Source: Spirochaetota bacterium | GTDB lineage: Bacteria > Spirochaetota > B62-G9 > DRHN01 | Direction of reading: 5' to 3' | DNA: 48,277 nt | Assembly (NCBI GenBank): GCA_016934265.1 | Contig: JAFGTF010000143.1 | Span: 1 to 48,277 of the forward strand | Part shown: positions 28,062-36,398 of the stretch, one piece after another | Numbering within the stretch: the stretch's first letter is position 1 | How the letters are laid out: each line of letters opens with the position of its first letter | The notes under the pieces: model-generated | What the model saw: the letters and a program-made list of their open reading frames with translations, nothing else | The model's database searches: none | What the model was told of the DNA's origin: nothing | Program-made: the position numbers and the translations under genes

Positions 28062-29421
28062 TGAGTGCGTACCTCCGCAAGACCTCCGATCCGCGAAGGG
28101 TCTTTCCCGATATACCCTCGATTCTGACACGGATGAAGCTGCCCGGACCGAATGCCGGCGCATCGGCGGTCGGCCGACCGCCAGTCGGCCGACAGGCAAC
28201 CAACTTTCCGTGCTCAGTTTTCGCGAGGAATTCGGAGGGGTTCTTCCTGCTTTTCTTCACGACGAGGACCTCGCACTCCTCTCCTAGAAGCGATCTGTTC
28301 TTCTCATCCTCCGTACGCCGCACGACATCGATGAGCCGCTCGAGCCTGTCCTGCGCGACTGCGGGATCCACCTCGCCGTCAAGCGCCCCTGCGGCGATAT
28401 GCGGCCTTTTTGAGTACCGGTAGGTAAATGCATCGTCGAAACCCACCTCCTCATACACCGAAAGGGTTTTCTTGAAATCTTCGTCGGTCTCCGTGGGGAA
28501 TCCCACTATGATGTCTGTGGTAATCGCGAAGTCGCCGACGAACCGATTCAACGCCTCCACGATGCTCATATAGTGGCGTATGGAGTAACCCCTGTTCATC
28601 AGCGAGAGCACGCGGTCCGATCCACTCTGCAGCGGAAGATGGAAATGCCGGCACACCTTGCCTAATCCCGAGATTCTTCGTATCACGTCGACGTCGAAGT
28701 CCTTCGGGTGGGAAGTCAAAAAACGTATCCACCTGAGCCCGGATATGTGATCAAGCCGCTCGAGCAGGTCGGCAAAGGATATATCCCCGCTGTCCTTACC
28801 GTAGGCGTTTACGTTCTGTCCGAGCAGCGTGATCTCCGTTACACCCCTGTCTACAAGTGCATCGACTTCGGCGGTTATATCGCCGCTCGGTTTGGAAAGC
28901 TCCGGGCCCCGAACGTACGGTACGATACAGTAGCTGCAGTAGTTTGAGCAACCCTTGATGATCGTCACCCAGGCATGGTGCCCTTCGGGCCGACGATCCT
29001 CAGGCCGTGAGAACTCATATCCCCCGAGCTTGGTTTTCGCCACAGGTATTTTCGTATTTTGGTATTCCGACAGATATAGAGGAATTCGCAGGTTATGCGA
29101 AGTGCCTGCAACGACCGCTATCTCGGGAAAACGGCGTTGCGCCTCTCTACCGAGCCTTTGGGCCATGCACCCGGCAAGCACGATTGCACGGTCTTTCCTA
29201 CCGCTTTTTTTCAGGCCCCTGTAGTAGCCGAGCCTCCCGTATACCCGTTGCTCCGCATGGCGCCGTACGCTGCAGGTGTTGATGACGACGACATCCGCCT
29301 CGAGGGCATCCGAAGTACGTACGTATCCCTGCCGCTCCAGGGAAACGGCGATATCAAGGGAGTCCGACTTGTTCATCTCGCATCCGTATGTCTCGATGAA
29401 AAACCGTTTCCCCTTTCCCAT
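28054..29421 (-). CDS. miaB: tRNA-2-methylthio-N6-dimethylallyladenosine synthase MiaB
   Basis: This 455-aa radical SAM methylthiotransferase acts on position 37 of certain tRNAs. Three N-terminal cysteines are in YGCEMN, NTCSVR and AGCMAQR. The SAM cluster is CSNYCSYC, followed by IVPYVRGPE. A C-terminal TRAM domain ends the protein. Within TRAM the stretch CRPTGGRPTADAP is encoded by a GC-rich perfect palindrome and looks like a short insertion. The upstream RBS is GAGGAG. No dedicated promoter was recognised in the 133-bp gap before it. Confidence 0.95.
   Translation of the reverse strand: MGKGKRFFIETYGCEMNKSDSLDIAVSLERQGYVRTSDALEADVVVINTCSVRRHAEQRVYGRLGYYRGLKKSGRKDRAIVLAGCMAQRLGREAQRRFPEIAVVAGTSHNLRIPLYLSEYQNTKIPVAKTKLGGYEFSRPEDRRPEGHHAWVTIIKGCSNYCSYCIVPYVRGPELSKPSGDITAEVDALVDRGVTEITLLGQNVNAYGKDSGDISFADLLERLDHISGLRWIRFLTSHPKDFDVDVIRRISGLGKVCRHFHLPLQSGSDRVLSLMNRGYSIRHYMSIVEALNRFVGDFAITTDIIVGFPTETDEDFKKTLSVYEEVGFDDAFTYRYSKRPHIAAGALDGEVDPAVAQDRLERLIDVVRRTEDEKNRSLLGEECEVLVVKKSRKNPSEFLAKTEHGKLVACRPTGGRPTADAPAFGPGSFIRVRIEGISGKTLRGSEVLRRYALSD
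28165..28193. repeat. GC-rich palindromic insert inside miaB
   Basis: An 18-bp perfect palindrome GGCGGTCGGCCGACCGCC (28165-28182) is followed by GTCGGCCGAC (28184-28193), a second palindrome that repeats its core. Together they encode a short RPTGGRPTADA-like segment in the TRAM domain. The pattern suggests an in-frame palindromic repeat insertion. Confidence 0.6.
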
Positions 29422-29554
29422 ATTCTCCTCGCAGCAGCGTAGGTTCTATACATAAAATAACATATTTGCCGGATGGCGGCATGATAAATGAGGCGGCGCT
29501 TTGTGTGGGAATTCGGTATAACGGATGGAAGGGAGGTAGCCGGTAGTCACGGCT

Positions 29555-29797
29555 TCAATAAAACGATACGTTCTGCGACCCGCACATCGGGCAGGGATGT
29601 ACGCCTCCGAGCTCGTCCTCGTAGTCGGGAAAATCGTTCCTCTCGGGGTAGATCTTCTCAGTCCATCGGAAATCGCACTCTTCGCACACATACGTTTTCA
29701 CGATGTAGCTCTCGTCGCGGTACGCGGAATCGTTGGATTCCTCATCTACAAAATCGTCCTCATCGTCCTCGTACTCGTCAGACAAATCGAAGTCCAT
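29555..29797 (-). CDS. Small zinc-ribbon protein with acidic N-terminus
   Basis: This 80-aa protein has an acidic first 30 residues (DLSDEYEDDEDDFVDEE). The zinc ribbon has two CxxC knuckles, CEEC (about residues 38-41) and CPMC (69-72), separated by about 27 residues. The family is unassigned. Such proteins may bind RNA polymerase or nucleic acids, but nothing here proves it. It follows metG on the same strand and has GGGGTAA before the ATG. A promoter-like element overlapped by an inverted repeat lies upstream. Confidence 0.72.
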   Translation of the reverse strand: MDFDLSDEYEDDEDDFVDEESNDSAYRDESYIVKTYVCEECDFRWTEKIYPERNDFPDYEDELGGVHPCPMCGSQNVSFY

Positions 29798-29841
29798 CGA
29801 TTACCCCGGGCCTCAAAATATCGGTACACATGACAAGAAGC

Positions 29842-29885
29842 AAGGCCTCTATATAATAGACTAATTAATAGGCCTTATTTGTCAA
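29842..29885 (-). promoter_or_regulatory. Putative promoter with overlapping inverted repeat
   Basis: On the minus strand, TTGACA (29880-29885) is followed within a few bases by AAGGCCT and its inverted partner AGGCCTT (29842-29848 and 29870-29876). They enclose an AT-rich segment containing TATTAT. The -35 to TATTAT spacing (21 bp) is longer than ideal. The inverted repeat covers the spacer and -10 region like an operator for the zinc-ribbon gene. Confidence 0.45.
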
Positions 29886-29934
29886 TAGTTTTTGTACGGT
29901 GTGTTTTATGCAGTGTGTTCTATATAGATGGCTC

Positions 29935-31848
29935 TCAGCTGATCCTGCTGCCGACCGCTATCTCGCGGTCCGTGCCGATAACGGTAAGCTTATTGTCATT
30001 CGAGGCTGCGAGTATCATGCCGTTCGATTCCACTCCCATGATCTTTGCCGGTTTGAGGTTTATAATAACCGCAATCTGTTTCCCGATGAGGTCCTCGTCC
30101 GTATAGTGCTCCGCAATACCCGCGACGATCTGGCGTTTTTCGTCGCCGATGTCCACATTCAGCTTGTAGAGCTTCTTGGACTTCTTGATCTGCTCGACCG
30201 AAAGAATCCTTCCCACCCTGATATCGAGCTTCTGAAACTGCTCGATACCGACCGGACGTTCCATATTCTTCCCGCGATCCGGTGCCATCTCCATGTTGAT
30301 CTCCTTTTTCTTTTCTATCCGGGGAAAGAGGCTGCCCTGGATCGACAGGGTCGTACCGGGTGCAAGCCCGCCCCACTGCAGGATCGAGGTATCGGTATTT
30401 GTATGGTCTATCTGCTTCTTGATTCCTTCGCCAAAACAACGAGACGCCTCCTCAGCCTTGCCGGGCATGACGGGCGAGAACAGCACGTTTGCAATTCGGA
30501 ACGCCTCGCACGCCGTGTAGAGCACCGTTCCTAAACGCTCGGTATCGCCCTTCTTGTGGATGTTCCATGGCGCACTGTCTTCTATATACTTGTTGATCTG
30601 ACGTACGAACGCGAGCACCGCTTCGATCGCCCGGTTGAGCTCCATACCTTTTATGGACGTCTTTACCGTATCGGCGAGCGCGGCCGCCCTGTCCTGAAGC
30701 CTGCTGTCCGCCTTCCTGGGCTTCGTCACCCCGGGCAGCACTCCGTCGAAGTACCGTCCGACCATGTTCACGAGCCTCGAAAGCAGGTTTCCGAAATCGT
30801 TCGCGAGATCAGAGTTGACCGTCTCGACCAAGATCTCCTCCGAGAAATTAGCGTCGGAACCGAGAGTCATATTCCGTACGAGCACATAGCGGAACGCGGA
30901 AGAGCCGTACTTTTTAATCATATCCACCGGCCTGACCACGTTCCCGACCGATTTACTCATCTTCGATTCCTGCACGAGCCACCATCCGTGTGCGAATATC
31001 GTACGCGGCAGCTCGAAACCGGCGGACTTCAACATTATGGGCCAGTAAACGGCATGCGTCGTCACTATGTCTTTCCCGACGAGATGTACGTCTGCGGGCC
31101 ACCATTTTTGAAACGAATCGTTGTCCCGGTATACCCCCACGTTGCTGATATAGTTGATAAGCGCGTCGAACCAGACGTAGGTGACGTACTTCTTATCGAA
31201 CGGTATCTCTATACCCCAGTCCAGCCTCGATTTCGGTCTGGATATGCAGAGATCGTTCAGCCCGTTTTTAAGAAAACCGAGGATCTCGTTGCGCCGGGTG
31301 GAGGGCCGTATGAAATCCGGGTTTTCTTTTATATAGGAAACGAGCCAGTCCCTGTACTTAGAGAGTTTGAAGAAGTAGTTCTTTTCCTCAATCGAGATCA
31401 CCTCGCGTCCGCACGAGGGGCACTTGCCGTCTATGAGGTCCTTTTCAGTCCAGAACCGCTCTTCCGGTATGCAGTACTTGCCCAAATAGGTGTCGAAGTA
31501 AATGTCGCCCCGTTCGTATAGATAGGTAAGAAGATTCTGAACCACGAATCTGTGCCGCTTTTCGGTCGTTCTGATAAATTTCGTGTAGCTGATATCGAGT
31601 TTTTTCCAGAGACTGATAAACCGTTTCACCGTCTCGTTGCAGTGTTTGAGAGGCTCAACCTTCCTCTTCTTCGCCGCCTCCTGTACCTTCAAGCCGTGCT
31701 CGTCGGTACCCGTCGAGAAGAACACTTCGTCTCCGAAAAGCCGGTGATACCGCGACAGCACGTCGGCCAGGACCGTCGAATACGCATGTCCTATGTGCGG
31801 TTCATCGTTTACATAGTATATGGGAGTCGAAATATAGAACTTGCCCAC
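29935..31848 (-). CDS. metG: Methionyl-tRNA synthetase with C-terminal tRNA-binding domain
   Basis: This 637-aa class I synthetase has HIGH (EPHIGHAYSTVLADVLSR) and KMSKS (KMSKSVGNVV). The connective domain carries a single visible zinc knuckle (CPSC). The anticodon helical bundle follows. The last 110 residues are a fused EMAP/Trbp111-like domain (FQKLDIRVGRILSVEQIKK, NLKPAKIMGVESNGMILAA). The GTG start at 31848 has GAGGAG at ideal spacing. The longer frame to 31866 overlaps that RBS. It lies 54 bp after dinG. Confidence 0.95.
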   Translation of the reverse strand: MGKFYISTPIYYVNDEPHIGHAYSTVLADVLSRYHRLFGDEVFFSTGTDEHGLKVQEAAKKRKVEPLKHCNETVKRFISLWKKLDISYTKFIRTTEKRHRFVVQNLLTYLYERGDIYFDTYLGKYCIPEERFWTEKDLIDGKCPSCGREVISIEEKNYFFKLSKYRDWLVSYIKENPDFIRPSTRRNEILGFLKNGLNDLCISRPKSRLDWGIEIPFDKKYVTYVWFDALINYISNVGVYRDNDSFQKWWPADVHLVGKDIVTTHAVYWPIMLKSAGFELPRTIFAHGWWLVQESKMSKSVGNVVRPVDMIKKYGSSAFRYVLVRNMTLGSDANFSEEILVETVNSDLANDFGNLLSRLVNMVGRYFDGVLPGVTKPRKADSRLQDRAAALADTVKTSIKGMELNRAIEAVLAFVRQINKYIEDSAPWNIHKKGDTERLGTVLYTACEAFRIANVLFSPVMPGKAEEASRCFGEGIKKQIDHTNTDTSILQWGGLAPGTTLSIQGSLFPRIEKKKEINMEMAPDRGKNMERPVGIEQFQKLDIRVGRILSVEQIKKSKKLYKLNVDIGDEKRQIVAGIAEHYTDEDLIGKQIAVIINLKPAKIMGVESNGMILAASNDNKLTVIGTDREIAVGSRIS

Positions 31849-31902
31849 TACACCTTCTCCTCGCACAGTATTGTATAAAAGTAGTAAATTACCGGATTTT
31901 TT

Positions 31903-34368
31903 TCAAGGAGTATCGGTAAAGAAGCGCGTTATCTCGTCCATCATCGTTGCCCGTTCCCCGCTTTTATAATCGGCGGTCTCAAGCGATCTCAGGAATACCC
32001 TTCCGTAGCTCTTAGAGAGGACACGCCTGTCCATGACGGCCACGACTCCCCGATCCGTGGTGTTCCTGATCAGCCTCCCGACCCCCTGTCTCAATTTGAT
32101 TACGGCAAGCGGCAGGGTATATTCATAAAAGGAATTTTTTCCCTCGGCTTCTATCCTCTTGAGTCTCGCACGGACAACCGGCTCCGTGGGAACCCTGAAC
32201 GGCAGTTTTACGATGATTACACATTCAAGCGTCTCTCCCGGCGCATCCACTCCCTCCCAGAAACTCTCCGTGCCGAAGAGGACGGAGCTCGTGTGCCTCT
32301 TGAACCGTTCCAGGAGGTTGCGCCTCGAGTCCTCCCCCTGTGTGTATACCGTGATCCCGAGCGAGGCGAGCGGCTGCTTCAGGCGGTCGCTGATCTCTTT
32401 CAGCATCCTGTGGGAAGTAAAGAGAACAAAGGCCTTCCCGCCTGTACGCTCCAGTATGTCCCTGATATACCCGCTCATCTCTTCTTCATACCCGGGCTCA
32501 TCCGGCCGGGGCGTATCCACGGGAACGAGCACACGGACCTGCCTGTCCCAGTCGAAGGGCGATGCAATGCACCGTTCCCCCACGGAATCGGGCAGTGAGA
32601 GCCTGTGCTTGAGAAAATCGAAAGACCCGTCTACGGTAAGCGTTGCGCTGGTGAGAACCGCGCTCTTCACTCTTGAAAAGACGACTTTGTGTAGCATATC
32701 TCCGACATCGACGGGTGCGACGTTTATCCCGCACCCCTCCTTGCCCCCGCCTTCGAGCCACCGCACCCATTCCTGATCGTTATCCTCGAGAAAGGTATCG
32801 AGTATCTCCGTATACTCGAGAATCCGGGAGACGAATCCCTCGATCTGTTTCGCGGCGCGCGTATCCGACGTCTTATCGAGATCTGCCCTCAGCGTCGAGA
32901 GCTCCGCCGCAAGAACCCCGCAGGTTCGGTAGAAATCGCCTATCCGGCGCAGTATCGTACGGCTCCAGAGCGGGTGATTCTTCACCTCTTCACCGATCTC
33001 CACGGTCACCTTGTAGCCGTTCCCCTCTCCTGTTCCGAGGCCCGGTCTTTCGGCTCGCCGCATGCCGTCAAGAAAATCCTTCAGCGCCGTAAAGAGATCC
33101 TCCGCCTCCCGCTTCAGACCTGAGACGGTTTTTTTAATCTCCTCAGCCCGCCGGGTCTTTTTCCCGTCTTTTTTCCTCGAGAGATACACGAGATATCCCC
33201 GGGGGCTCTTCCCCCCCGTATAGAGCCTTCCAAGGAGCCTGATCGTTCTCGGAAGAGTGATCTTCCTCGAAAAGAGCGAGGTCGCGGAATCTTCTATGTT
33301 ATGGGCCTCGTCGAATATCACCCGCTCGTACGAAGGGAGGATCGATGTCTGCAATCCGGTCATTGCCGCATCCGCTAAAAGGTAATGATGATTCGTCACC
33401 ACGATATTCGATGTAACCGCTCTTCTCTTTACCCTGTTTACGAAACAGCGGCCGAAGTAGGCGCACTCGCCGCCGAGGCATGTCTCGGTCTGCGAATTCA
33501 CCTTCTCCCAGAGGGCCGGCTTCGGTACGAACGTCAGGTCGGAGAGGCTTCCGTCCGCCGTCGTGCGTATCCAGTCTTTTATCGCCGCAAACTCCTCGTT
33601 CTCCCCCTCGTCGATAAAGGCGAACATATCTCCGGAGGCTTCCTCGACCCGGTTGATACAGACATAGTTCCCGCGCCCCTTCATGAGAATATACGAAAAC
33701 CCCTGCTCGAACAGGTCGAAGAGAGAGGGGAGATCCTTACAGAGAAGCTGCTCCTGGAGGTTGATCGTATTGGTGGATACAACGACCCTCTCATGATTAT
33801 CGATCGACCATCGTATCGAGGGTATGAGATACGCAAGTGACTTCCCGATTCCCGTACCGGCCTCTATGAGGGCGACGGCATCTTCGTTGAAGGTTTCGGA
33901 AACCGCGCGGATCATATCGCGCTGGCCTTCCCGCTCCTCAAAGCGGTCCAGTCTTTCCTCAAGCGGGCCGTCTTTCGATACCAGCGGCAAAAGGCGTTTT
34001 GTATCGAGCTTCCGTCTCTTTATCTTCTTGACCGGCTCGACGACGACGTACAGCTCGTCCGCCTCGTTGTCTACGATGAAGAACCCCACTCCGCGCTGCG
34101 CAAGCACCGATGAGATACGAACATCCTGCGTGGAGGGCGATAGAGGCCCCTCCGGGTGGTTGTGGATTACAACGTCGGGAACGAAGCCGTCTTGAAGGGG
34201 AACAGCCACGGAGGCATCGTTTCCGCGCGCAACGACCTCCACCCGTTTCACGAGGTCGTCGTCGTCCGTCCACCCGAAGAACAACACTTCGTTTCCCGAC
34301 GCGTTTGCGATCTCGCGCCTGACCGCGTCGGCACACTCCCGCCTGAAATATACATCCGTCTTCGTCAT
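31903..34368 (-). CDS. dinG: DinG-family helicase fused to N-terminal JAMM domain
   Basis: The 821-aa protein begins with about 115 residues of an MPN/JAMM fold. E27 (GNEVLFFG) and VVIHNHPEGPLSPSTQD supply the HxHP...S..D metal motif (H69, H71, S79, D82), as in RadC. An XPD/DinG helicase follows: Walker A EAGTGIGKSLAYLIP, DEAH (RVIFDEAHNIED), four cysteines for a 4Fe-4S cluster (NYVC, CLGGEC, GRC), SATLTVDGSFDFL and QGVGRLIRNTTDRGV. ATG 34368 is preferred; a TTG lies 18 nt upstream. The JAMM domain suggests a peptidase or isopeptidase activity coupled to unwinding, or a structural role. The family name is for the helicase part. Confidence 0.9.
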   Translation of the reverse strand: MTKTDVYFRRECADAVRREIANASGNEVLFFGWTDDDDLVKRVEVVARGNDASVAVPLQDGFVPDVVIHNHPEGPLSPSTQDVRISSVLAQRGVGFFIVDNEADELYVVVEPVKKIKRRKLDTKRLLPLVSKDGPLEERLDRFEEREGQRDMIRAVSETFNEDAVALIEAGTGIGKSLAYLIPSIRWSIDNHERVVVSTNTINLQEQLLCKDLPSLFDLFEQGFSYILMKGRGNYVCINRVEEASGDMFAFIDEGENEEFAAIKDWIRTTADGSLSDLTFVPKPALWEKVNSQTETCLGGECAYFGRCFVNRVKRRAVTSNIVVTNHHYLLADAAMTGLQTSILPSYERVIFDEAHNIEDSATSLFSRKITLPRTIRLLGRLYTGGKSPRGYLVYLSRKKDGKKTRRAEEIKKTVSGLKREAEDLFTALKDFLDGMRRAERPGLGTGEGNGYKVTVEIGEEVKNHPLWSRTILRRIGDFYRTCGVLAAELSTLRADLDKTSDTRAAKQIEGFVSRILEYTEILDTFLEDNDQEWVRWLEGGGKEGCGINVAPVDVGDMLHKVVFSRVKSAVLTSATLTVDGSFDFLKHRLSLPDSVGERCIASPFDWDRQVRVLVPVDTPRPDEPGYEEEMSGYIRDILERTGGKAFVLFTSHRMLKEISDRLKQPLASLGITVYTQGEDSRRNLLERFKRHTSSVLFGTESFWEGVDAPGETLECVIIVKLPFRVPTEPVVRARLKRIEAEGKNSFYEYTLPLAVIKLRQGVGRLIRNTTDRGVVAVMDRRVLSKSYGRVFLRSLETADYKSGERATMMDEITRFFTDTP

Positions 34369-34369
34369 C

Positions 34370-35197
34370 CTACAGAACGCTCCCAAGCGTCTCCTTCACG
34401 AGACGCACGAGCCGTTCACTCGCCCTGTCCACGTTCTCGAGCACATCATCGTGACTCAACGGCGTTTTCGATATTCCACAGGCCATGTTGGCGACGACCG
34501 ATATCCCGAGCACTCTCATTCCGAGCTGGTTCGCGACGATCACTTCCGGAACGGTCGACATGCCGACCGCGTCGGCTCCTATCTTTTCGAAAAAGGAGAT
34601 CTCGGCCTTCGTCTCGTAGCTCGGGCCGATTGTCGAGAGATACACGCCCTCTTTGAGCTCTCCGAGGCCGCGCCGAAGCGCAGCTTGTTTCACCGCGTCG
34701 ACGAGCGTGAGATCGTACGGCTCGGTCATATCCACGAAAATCGGGCCGTAGCTTGCGGTTTCCCGTCCGATGAGCGGGTTGGAACCGAGCATGTTTATAT
34801 GGTCCGTAATGAGCATGATGTCGCCGGAAGCGAAAAAACGGTTTATTCCCCCGCTCGCATTGGTAACGATAAGAGTACCGGCTCCGAGCTCATTGGCGAC
34901 CCGTACCGGAAGCACCACCTCCTGCAGCGGATACCCCTGATAGAAATGGAATCGCCCGTTGAACATGATCACGCGTTTGCCCGCGCACCTGCCGGATATG
35001 ATCTCCCCGCTGTGGCCGCGTACCATGGAGGAGGGAAATCCGCGGATATCCCTGTAGCGGATCACTGTACGCTCTTCCACCTCTTCCGCAATCCTCGAGA
35101 GGCCCGAACCGAGGATAACGCACACTTCGGGTTTCTTTGTTATCGTCTCGGATAGGTACCGCACGGCGTAATCTACCTTCTCCGTGTAATTCTCCAT
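34370..35197 (-). CDS. punA: Purine nucleoside phosphorylase
   Basis: This 275-aa trimeric-type phosphorylase splits inosine and guanosine with phosphate. Motifs are VCVILGSGLSRIAEE (phosphate loop), MVRGHSGEIISG, TLIVTNASGGIN and GMSTVPEVIVANQLGMRVLG. The ATG at 35197 follows AAGGAGCGG. The much longer upstream frame lies inside the M23 peptidase gene and is rejected. It abuts dinG and the M23 gene closely, suggesting one transcript. Confidence 0.93.
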   Translation of the reverse strand: MENYTEKVDYAVRYLSETITKKPEVCVILGSGLSRIAEEVEERTVIRYRDIRGFPSSMVRGHSGEIISGRCAGKRVIMFNGRFHFYQGYPLQEVVLPVRVANELGAGTLIVTNASGGINRFFASGDIMLITDHINMLGSNPLIGRETASYGPIFVDMTEPYDLTLVDAVKQAALRRGLGELKEGVYLSTIGPSYETKAEISFFEKIGADAVGMSTVPEVIVANQLGMRVLGISVVANMACGISKTPLSHDDVLENVDRASERLVRLVKETLGSVL

Positions 35198-35211
35198 AGG
35201 CCGCTCCTTCT

Positions 35212-36366
35212 TCAGTATTTTTTCTCTATCCAGTCGATCGGATCCACCCACACTTCGTCGACGACGACACTCCAGTGGAGATGCGATCCCTCCGTGATCC
35301 CGGTCTCCCCCACCCGGGCCACGGGCTCGCCCCTTCGTACGGTCTCCCCCTCCCGGACGGATATCGAGTCGAGGTGAAAAAAGAGGGAGAAGACACCCTG
35401 ACCGTGATCGATCACCAGGGTATTTCCGGTGGTTACCCTGTTTGTGCAGCTTCGAACCACCCCGGCCGCGGGAGCGACCACAGGGTCCCCGACCTCTCCT
35501 TTGAAGTCGATTCCCCTGTGGTGGCGGGCTCCGGATCGCTTCCCGCCGATATAGTAAACTCTCCGCCTTCCGAACCGTGAGATGACGCACGGCTCGTTAA
35601 CGGGGTAGATAAACCTGTCCTCCCACAGCGCATCGGGGGATCGGTCCGCCAAAAGACTCGCGAGCTTTTTCGCCTGCGTTTTCTTTTCTTCCGAAGGCTC
35701 GAACAAGCCCGACTTGCCACCCGATATTCGAACCAGCCCGCTCTCGCAGCGTGTCTCCTTGAGGTAAAAGGGATAGACGACGGTCTCCTTTGCGCCCTCT
35801 TTTTCGGCTTGGATCTCAAGCAGGTATCGGTCTGGTTTGAGCCCGATATCGAACCCGGTGAGAGCCCTGTAATCGCCGCCGCCGAGCGGGAAAAAAACGA
35901 TCTCTTTTCTAAATCCCGTTTCGCTTCGTATGCACGAACGAAGCAAAAGCCCCTCTCTTCCCGTCCTCAGGCCGATTTTCAGCGTTTTCCCCTGTGCAGG
36001 CCTCGGGTAGAGGAAGAACCGTATGTCCAAAAACCGATCGTCAAACGCGGATGAAAGCTTCCCCCACGCAACCTCGGGATTCTCCCCCAGCAGTACGAGG
36101 CTGTACGGATAGACCATGTATCGAGTTTTTCCCTCTTCCAGCCGGATCGTACTGTCGCGCCCCGTCTTCAGCGTATCGCCTGGGCCGAAAACGTCGCCCT
36201 TCGAAACCGCGCGGACCTTCTCACCCTCCCGCAGGACGGTCACCTTTCCCGAAAACGCGGTCACCCTGTACTCGGAAGCCTGCAGCACTCCCGGTATACG
36301 TAAAAGAATCACGAGCAAAAGCGGTATGGACCTCGCCGCAAATATTCCGGCCGCGTTACGGATCAT
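35212..36366 (-). CDS. Secreted M23-family peptidase with FecR-like N-terminal part
   Basis: This 384-aa protein has a signal peptide (residues 1-30, IPLLLVILLRIPGVLQA). A FecR-like segment follows (VTVLREGEKVRAVSKGDVF, GDTLKTGRDSTIRL). A beta-rich middle region precedes the C-terminal M23 LysM-peptidase fold. Zinc ligands are visible in HHRGIDFKG (HxxxD) and GSHLHWSV (HxH), with an additional LFFHLDS. Predicted to cut peptidoglycan crosslinks in the periplasm. It lies between asnS and punA with a 14-bp gap to the latter. Confidence 0.88.
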   Translation of the reverse strand: MIRNAAGIFAARSIPLLLVILLRIPGVLQASEYRVTAFSGKVTVLREGEKVRAVSKGDVFGPGDTLKTGRDSTIRLEEGKTRYMVYPYSLVLLGENPEVAWGKLSSAFDDRFLDIRFFLYPRPAQGKTLKIGLRTGREGLLLRSCIRSETGFRKEIVFFPLGGGDYRALTGFDIGLKPDRYLLEIQAEKEGAKETVVYPFYLKETRCESGLVRISGGKSGLFEPSEEKKTQAKKLASLLADRSPDALWEDRFIYPVNEPCVISRFGRRRVYYIGGKRSGARHHRGIDFKGEVGDPVVAPAAGVVRSCTNRVTTGNTLVIDHGQGVFSLFFHLDSISVREGETVRRGEPVARVGETGITEGSHLHWSVVVDEVWVDPIDWIEKKY

Positions 36367-36398
36367 GTCAAAAGACCTTTCCTCCCGAAACCGTACGG

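Noticed and set aside
28062-28199. N-terminal extension of the SPOR-protein frame
   Set aside because: It overlaps the miaB C-terminus and would bury the signal peptide; a GTG with GGAGG fits better.
35198-35590. Long upstream extension of the punA frame
   Set aside because: It lies inside the M23 gene in another frame and lacks PNP similarity; the ATG at 35197 has a good RBS.
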